A DNA stretch of 64,000 nucleotides from positions 415,633 to 479,632 of the forward strand of contig NZ_BAAAFX010000002.1 in the NCBI RefSeq assembly GCF_039523755.1, in the 5' to 3' direction. Position 1 is the stretch's first letter. Each line of letters opens with the position of its first letter. Made by a program: the position numbers and the translations under genes. Shown here in pieces: positions 60,756 through 64,000 of this stretch. The DNA comes from Tatumella terrea. Its GTDB lineage: Bacteria > Pseudomonadota > Gammaproteobacteria > Enterobacterales > Enterobacteriaceae. The notes beneath the pieces are model-generated. The model was not told where the DNA came from and did not search any database. It saw only the letters and a program-made list of their open reading frames with translations.

Positions 60756-60784
60756 ATGTTAAGGCATCCAGACGTCTAAATCAA
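60756..60784 (-). promoter_or_regulatory. metNIQ promoter with MetJ operator
   Basis: On the minus strand, -35 TTGATT (60779-60784), 17-bp spacer and -10 TAACAT (60756-60761). The spacer contains a perfect met box AGACGTCT (60770-60777), with a second degenerate box (60762-60769) immediately adjacent, as MetJ needs tandem boxes. Binding would block the promoter when SAM is plentiful. Confidence 0.85.
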
Positions 60785-60924
60785 TGAAAGTCTTATCGCC
60801 ATTTCGCATATGTGATAGCCGTCTGATAGGTGTCAAAACTCTGTCGGGGATTGCTCAAGGTAAGGGAGGCTTCAATATCACAGGTCCTCCCTCAGACAGG
60901 GCGGGAGTCATCGTGCGGGCAAGG

Positions 60925-61347
60925 TCAGTTGAAAACCATGCTAATGAAAGCAGATACGAATAAAAGAAGCGTAGTAAGGCCAGTTGTAGAACTTAATGTT
61001 ATTTCTTTTAACAACGGAGCGGTTAAGTTTGATGGAAGAGCGCGAATAAAATCATACTGTTCGCAGGTAATACCCTGTTTGATGAGAAATTTCTGGTTTT
61101 TCTCTTTGAGTAGTATCTGGTAATAAGAATAATTTCTGAAGTAAAAAAATTTTATCTTTGGGAGAGAAAAGTAAAGTTCAACGCTTGGCGGGTAGCAGCC
61201 AAAACGTTGGTAGAACAGCTTAGTTATTTCTTTATCTATGGGACGAACGACAAAAAAAGCATAACTATAAGAAATAAGCGCCATTAATACGAGTAATGCG
61301 GTAAGACCTAATAATAACAGCAGGTCTATCGGGAGTTTACTGATCAT
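60925..61347 (-). CDS. Small two-helix membrane protein, candidate immunity protein
   Basis: Not a family I can name. It is 140 residues: a strong hydrophobic helix at about 8-31, a charged/aromatic soluble middle (KFFYFRNYSYYQILLKEKNQ), and a second hydrophobic helix at about 121-138. Its ATG overlaps the end of the toxin-like gene upstream by 11 bases (AATGATCAGTAA read in two frames), so the two were translated as a pair. Small inner-membrane proteins encoded right after pore-forming or envelope-acting toxin modules are commonly their immunity proteins; that role is inferred here. Codon use and composition are AT-rich compared with the flanking metN and gmhB, suggesting transfer. Confidence 0.6.
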   Translation of the reverse strand: MISKLPIDLLLLLGLTALLVLMALISYSYAFFVVRPIDKEITKLFYQRFGCYPPSVELYFSLPKIKFFYFRNYSYYQILLKEKNQKFLIKQGITCEQYDFIRALPSNLTAPLLKEITLSSTTGLTTLLLFVSAFISMVFN

Positions 61348-61758
61348 TAGTCACCTTGTAGATCTTGTTACCAATATATTTTCCGAACATTGACCCTACA
61401 GTGCTTCCAGCCAGACTGATGATAACTGAGCAGGCGATGATACCCACCGGTGAAAAGCTTAATGCCACATATAGCGGAATGGGAAGAAAACCACCCGCAA
61501 CCCCAAAGAAAAGCTACCGATTTCGGTAAAAGTGGTTTTTTTACATTCATTTTCTCTGCCTGAGGAACAGCTTTTGTAAATTTTATTTATTGAGCCTAAT
61601 CCACTAAAAACGATACCTGCATAGCCAACTCGTTTCATGATGGTATGCATTTTAGCCGCCTGGGCTATATGTGTAGAGTAACCAGGAAGGTCAGTGACAC
61701 CGGATGCTTTCCAGTGATGGACAATAGATTTCGTTGACAGTGAAAGCGTGTTTTTCAT
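61337..61758 (-). pseudogene. Toxin-like C-terminal module, broken by a one-base frameshift
   Basis: From ATG 61756-61758 the frame encodes MKNTLSLSTKSIVHHW, GYSTHIAQAAKMHTIMKRVGYAGI and CKKTTFTEIGSF, then loses register near 61505-61515 in a T-run (minus strand). One base restored there continues into FGVAGGFLPIPLYVALSF...GSTVGSMFGKYIGNKIYKVTNDQ with a stop at 61337, giving 140 residues. The LST-SIVH-W, PGY-THI and FTEIGSF motifs and the Gly/Ala-rich hydrophobic tail resemble, from memory, the C-terminal ends of large enterobacterial polymorphic-toxin/type VI effector proteins. No delivery domain is present, and there is an in-frame stop five codons before the ATG. It could also be a sequencing error in a homopolymer. 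Confidence 0.6.
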
Positions 61759-62287
61759 TTTGCTATATTCAGGTCATTTCAGAGTGCGCTTCTATATCGT
61801 TACTTCATATTTACTTCCGGGAAGGTAATTGATGGTTTTTTTATATTGTAAGCTCATGGTGAAAGTTCATTTTTCAACAATTAATAAATAAGGCTAGCGG
61901 ATTTGGTTTTTACAGGGGGTGATGTTAATCACAACTATATTTTTATTTTGATTAACACCTTATCATGGCAATAAGTTGGTCAGATAGTTACCAATGTATA
62001 GGAGTAATAAAATAATTATCCTATCAACCGATGGATAGTGTCACTGTTTACAGTGCTGGTCATTTTTACAGATGCAGGTGATGCAGGTATAGATGGAGAT
62101 ATAGATGCAGATGGACCCTTACCGGGTATCTTTCTGACCGGCATTGGGGCAGCAGCAGCTGATCAGTTTTCTGTAGGTAGTTATTGTGCCATCGATTATT
62201 GCGGGTAAAACTTCCCGGGACGGTAGTATATGTTTATCTCGTTGATATGTATGGATACATCTTGATGAAAACTGATGTCAACGCTTT
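61759..62287. other. AT-rich accessory interval without a firm gene
   Basis: About 530 bases, visibly AT-rich. It holds GTTAATCA / TGATTAAC inverted repeats (61924-61931 and 61949-61956). A short open frame (62011-62208; possible GTG at 62038) codes a hydrophobic start and then a D/G-rich run DAGDAGIDGDIDADG before a TAA. It has no ribosome site that I trust and may be a fragment. In E. coli metN and gmhB are less than 200 bases apart, so the interval is foreign to the locus. Confidence 0.5.
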
Positions 62288-62381
62288 ATGCAGAAGCCCG
62301 GGACAGCTTTGCCATATAGATGAAAGAAATCTGAATGCAGAAGCCCGGGGCTGCTTTGCCATATAAATGAAAGAAATCTGA
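62288..62381. repeat. Tandem 47-bp direct repeat upstream of gmhB
   Basis: Copies 62288-62334 and 62335-62381 lie head to tail and begin ATGCAGAAGCCCGGG; they differ at three positions. Each holds GCTTTGCCATATA and ends AAAGAAATCTGA. No coding function is evident. Confidence 0.9.
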
Positions 62382-62539
62382 TAAGAGACAGTACCGTGAT
62401 TTTACGGGGGGATAGCCAGTCCAAACCCGACACTGTTCTTTAAGGGTAACTGAACGTTGCCGCGGTCCCGGCCGGCTTTTAATGCACTGACACCGCGGAT
62501 CATGCGATAATGCGGCCAGTTAATCAGAGGAGTCATTGT

Positions 62540-63106
62540 GTGACAAATAAAATTCCGGCCATTTTTCTGGACAGAGACGGTACTATCAATATTGACCATG
62601 GTTTCGTACATCAGATCGACGACTTCCAATTTATCGATGGTGTTATCAAAGCCATGCAGGAATTGAAGACAATGGGATATGCGCTGGTGGTGGTGACGAA
62701 CCAGTCAGGGATTGCCCGTGGTAAGTATACAGAAGATCAGTTCATGCAACTGACCGAATGGATGGATTGGTCACTGGCTGATCGCGATGTTGAACTGGAT
62801 GGTATCTACTTCTGTCCACACCATCCTGAAGGGAGTGTTGCGGAATATACTCAGGTCTGCGATTGCCGCAAGCCGAAACCTGGCATGTTACTTTCCGGAC
62901 AGGAGCAGCTGAATATCGATATGGCCGCATCTTATATGGTGGGTGATAAGCGGGAAGATATGCTGGCAGCTCAGGCGGCAGGTGTCGGACATAAAATTCT
63001 GGTTCGTAGCGGGCAGCCTATTGATGAAACAGCGCAAGAAACGGCTGATGTTGTACTCAACAGCCTGGCTGAGTTACCTGCTTTTATCAAAAATGCAGCG
63101 AAATAG
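62540..63106 (+). CDS. gmhB: D-glycero-beta-D-manno-heptose 1,7-bisphosphate 7-phosphatase
   Basis: HAD-family phosphatase in ADP-heptose synthesis for the LPS inner core. The start is GTG 62540 with GAGGAG about eight bases upstream, giving 188 residues. The nucleophile motif FLDRDGTIN (DxD) is at about 9-17, motif II is VVTNQSG, zinc is bound by CPHHPEGS...CDC (C-x-H...C-x-C), and motif IV is MVGDKREDM. It sits between metN and the rRNA operon as in E. coli, separated from metN by the accessory island. Confidence 0.95.
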   Translation: MTNKIPAIFLDRDGTINIDHGFVHQIDDFQFIDGVIKAMQELKTMGYALVVVTNQSGIARGKYTEDQFMQLTEWMDWSLADRDVELDGIYFCPHHPEGSVAEYTQVCDCRKPKPGMLLSGQEQLNIDMAASYMVGDKREDMLAAQAAGVGHKILVRSGQPIDETAQETADVVLNSLAELPAFIKNAAK

Positions 63107-63167
63107 CCTGGAAATAGTACAGATTGTGTGAAGTTTCAGCGAACGATAATTTATTTGAAATAAACCC

Positions 63168-63195
63168 TTGTCAGAAAAAATTATCTCCCTATAAT
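63168..63195 (+). promoter_or_regulatory. rRNA operon promoter P1
   Basis: TTGTCA (63168-63173), 16-bp spacer and TATAAT (63190-63195), followed by the GCGCTCCCACTGACACGG discriminator and start region typical of enterobacterial rrn P1. The upstream sequence is A/T-rich (63147-63164), fitting an UP element and Fis sites. Confidence 0.9.
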
Positions 63196-63259
63196 GCGCT
63201 CCCACTGACACGGCAAAGCGCGATGCGCAGCGGCGTGACAGGGACTGAAGCGATTCGGT

Positions 63260-63302
63260 NNNNNNNNNNNNNNNNNNNNNNNNNNNNNNNNNNNNNNNNN
63301 NN
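63260..63302. other. Assembly gap (43 undetermined bases)
   Basis: A run of 43 N between rrn P1 and the 16S leader. The sequence resumes at TTATCAGACAATCTGTG, which in E. coli directly follows the boxA antiterminator, so P2 and boxA are hidden. The true gap is probably longer than 43 bases, judged by the E. coli layout. Confidence 0.95.
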
Positions 63303-63457
63303 TTATCAGACAATCTGTGTGGGCACTCGCAGGATTGATATCAAACGTCTCCGGACGTAAAAAATATCAAGTCTTAAGAGTGAACACATAATGAAATTCA
63401 TTATGAGTGTTTTACGCTTGAGCATCGCTTAAACAAGTTTTAAGCAAATCAAACTTT
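63303..63457 (+). promoter_or_regulatory. 16S rRNA leader (pre-rRNA spacer)
   Basis: TCAGACAATCTGTGTGGGCACTC and the following AAGTC..AAGAGTGAACAC segment match the rrn leader of enterobacteria (cited in short pieces). It includes AT-rich hairpins (CATAATGAA / TTCATTATG region, and GCTTAAAC / GTTTTAAGC) near the RNase III processing stem before the mature 5' end. Confidence 0.85.

Positions 63458-64000
<543 letters not shown>

Noticed and set aside
61368..61550. A 60-codon minus-strand frame inside the toxin-like gene
   Set aside because: It is the third frame; the frame that continues the upstream motifs and overlaps the next gene is a different one.
62184..62366. A 60-codon frame crossing the 47-bp repeats
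   Set aside because: Half of it is the tandem repeat read in an arbitrary frame; no ribosome site or similarity.
60785..62539. Insertion sequence or prophage remnant
   Set aside because: No transposase, integrase, terminal inverted repeats or tRNA target were seen in the island.

Overview
The window is a stretch of enterobacterial chromosome. Gene content and order closely follow the speE to rrsH arc of Escherichia coli K-12 (speE-yacC-cueO-hpt ... map/rpsB-tsf-pyrH-frr-dxr ... bamA-skp-lpxD ... metNIQ-gmhB-16S). Protein identity to E. coli is high for the core genes. The partial 16S rRNA, the moderate GC content and the absence of many genes usual at this locus suggest a member of the Enterobacterales outside the E. 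coli/Salmonella group. Erwiniaceae (Tatumella- or Pantoea-like) is my best guess, but the species cannot be fixed from this window by reading alone.

Layout. 1-5340: spermidine synthase end, yacC, copper oxidase cueO behind a CueR-type promoter, hpt, and the yadGH ABC exporter. 5373-11962 (minus strand): panCB, folK, pcnB (AUU start), gluQRS, dksA, sfsA and a thpR whose catalytic motifs are both damaged. 12102-17143: helicase hrpB and penicillin-binding protein mrcB with a long polyglutamine tail. 17144-17859: a gene-free interval where E. coli carries fhuACDB, holding a duplicated 56-bp element. 17860-25799: hemL, clcA, erpA, mtnN, dgt, degP (sigma-E promoter), yaeH. 26004-30471: dapD, glnD, map. 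30625-50482: the large plus-strand macromolecular synthesis and envelope cluster rpsB-tsf-pyrH-frr-dxr-uppS-cdsA-rseP-bamA-skp-lpxD-fabZ-lpxA-lpxB-rnhB-dnaE-accA, linking translation, isoprenoid and phospholipid precursors, outer-membrane protein assembly, lipid A synthesis, replication and fatty acid synthesis. 50831-54962: a VOC protein, tilS, rof with a decayed yaeP, yaeQ-arfB, and a GNAT acetyltransferase. 55106-60784: proS, trmO, rcsF and the MetJ-controlled metNIQ methionine importer. 60925-62509: an AT-rich accessory island. 62540-64000: gmhB and the start of an rRNA operon, broken by a 43-base assembly gap.

Relative to E. coli the backbone is collinear but trimmed: gcd, can, panD (with yadE/yadI), fhuACDB, btuF/yadS, cdaR, ldcC and nlpE are not here, and yaeP is reduced to a remnant. 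The main accessory content is the island between metN and gmhB. It holds a frameshifted, glycine-rich, toxin-like C-terminal module whose end overlaps a small two-helix membrane protein gene. I read this as a stranded effector/immunity pair, by inference. Other points worth checking are the thpR active-site losses, the AUU-initiated pcnB, the polyQ tract in PBP1B and the duplicated intergenic element before hemL.
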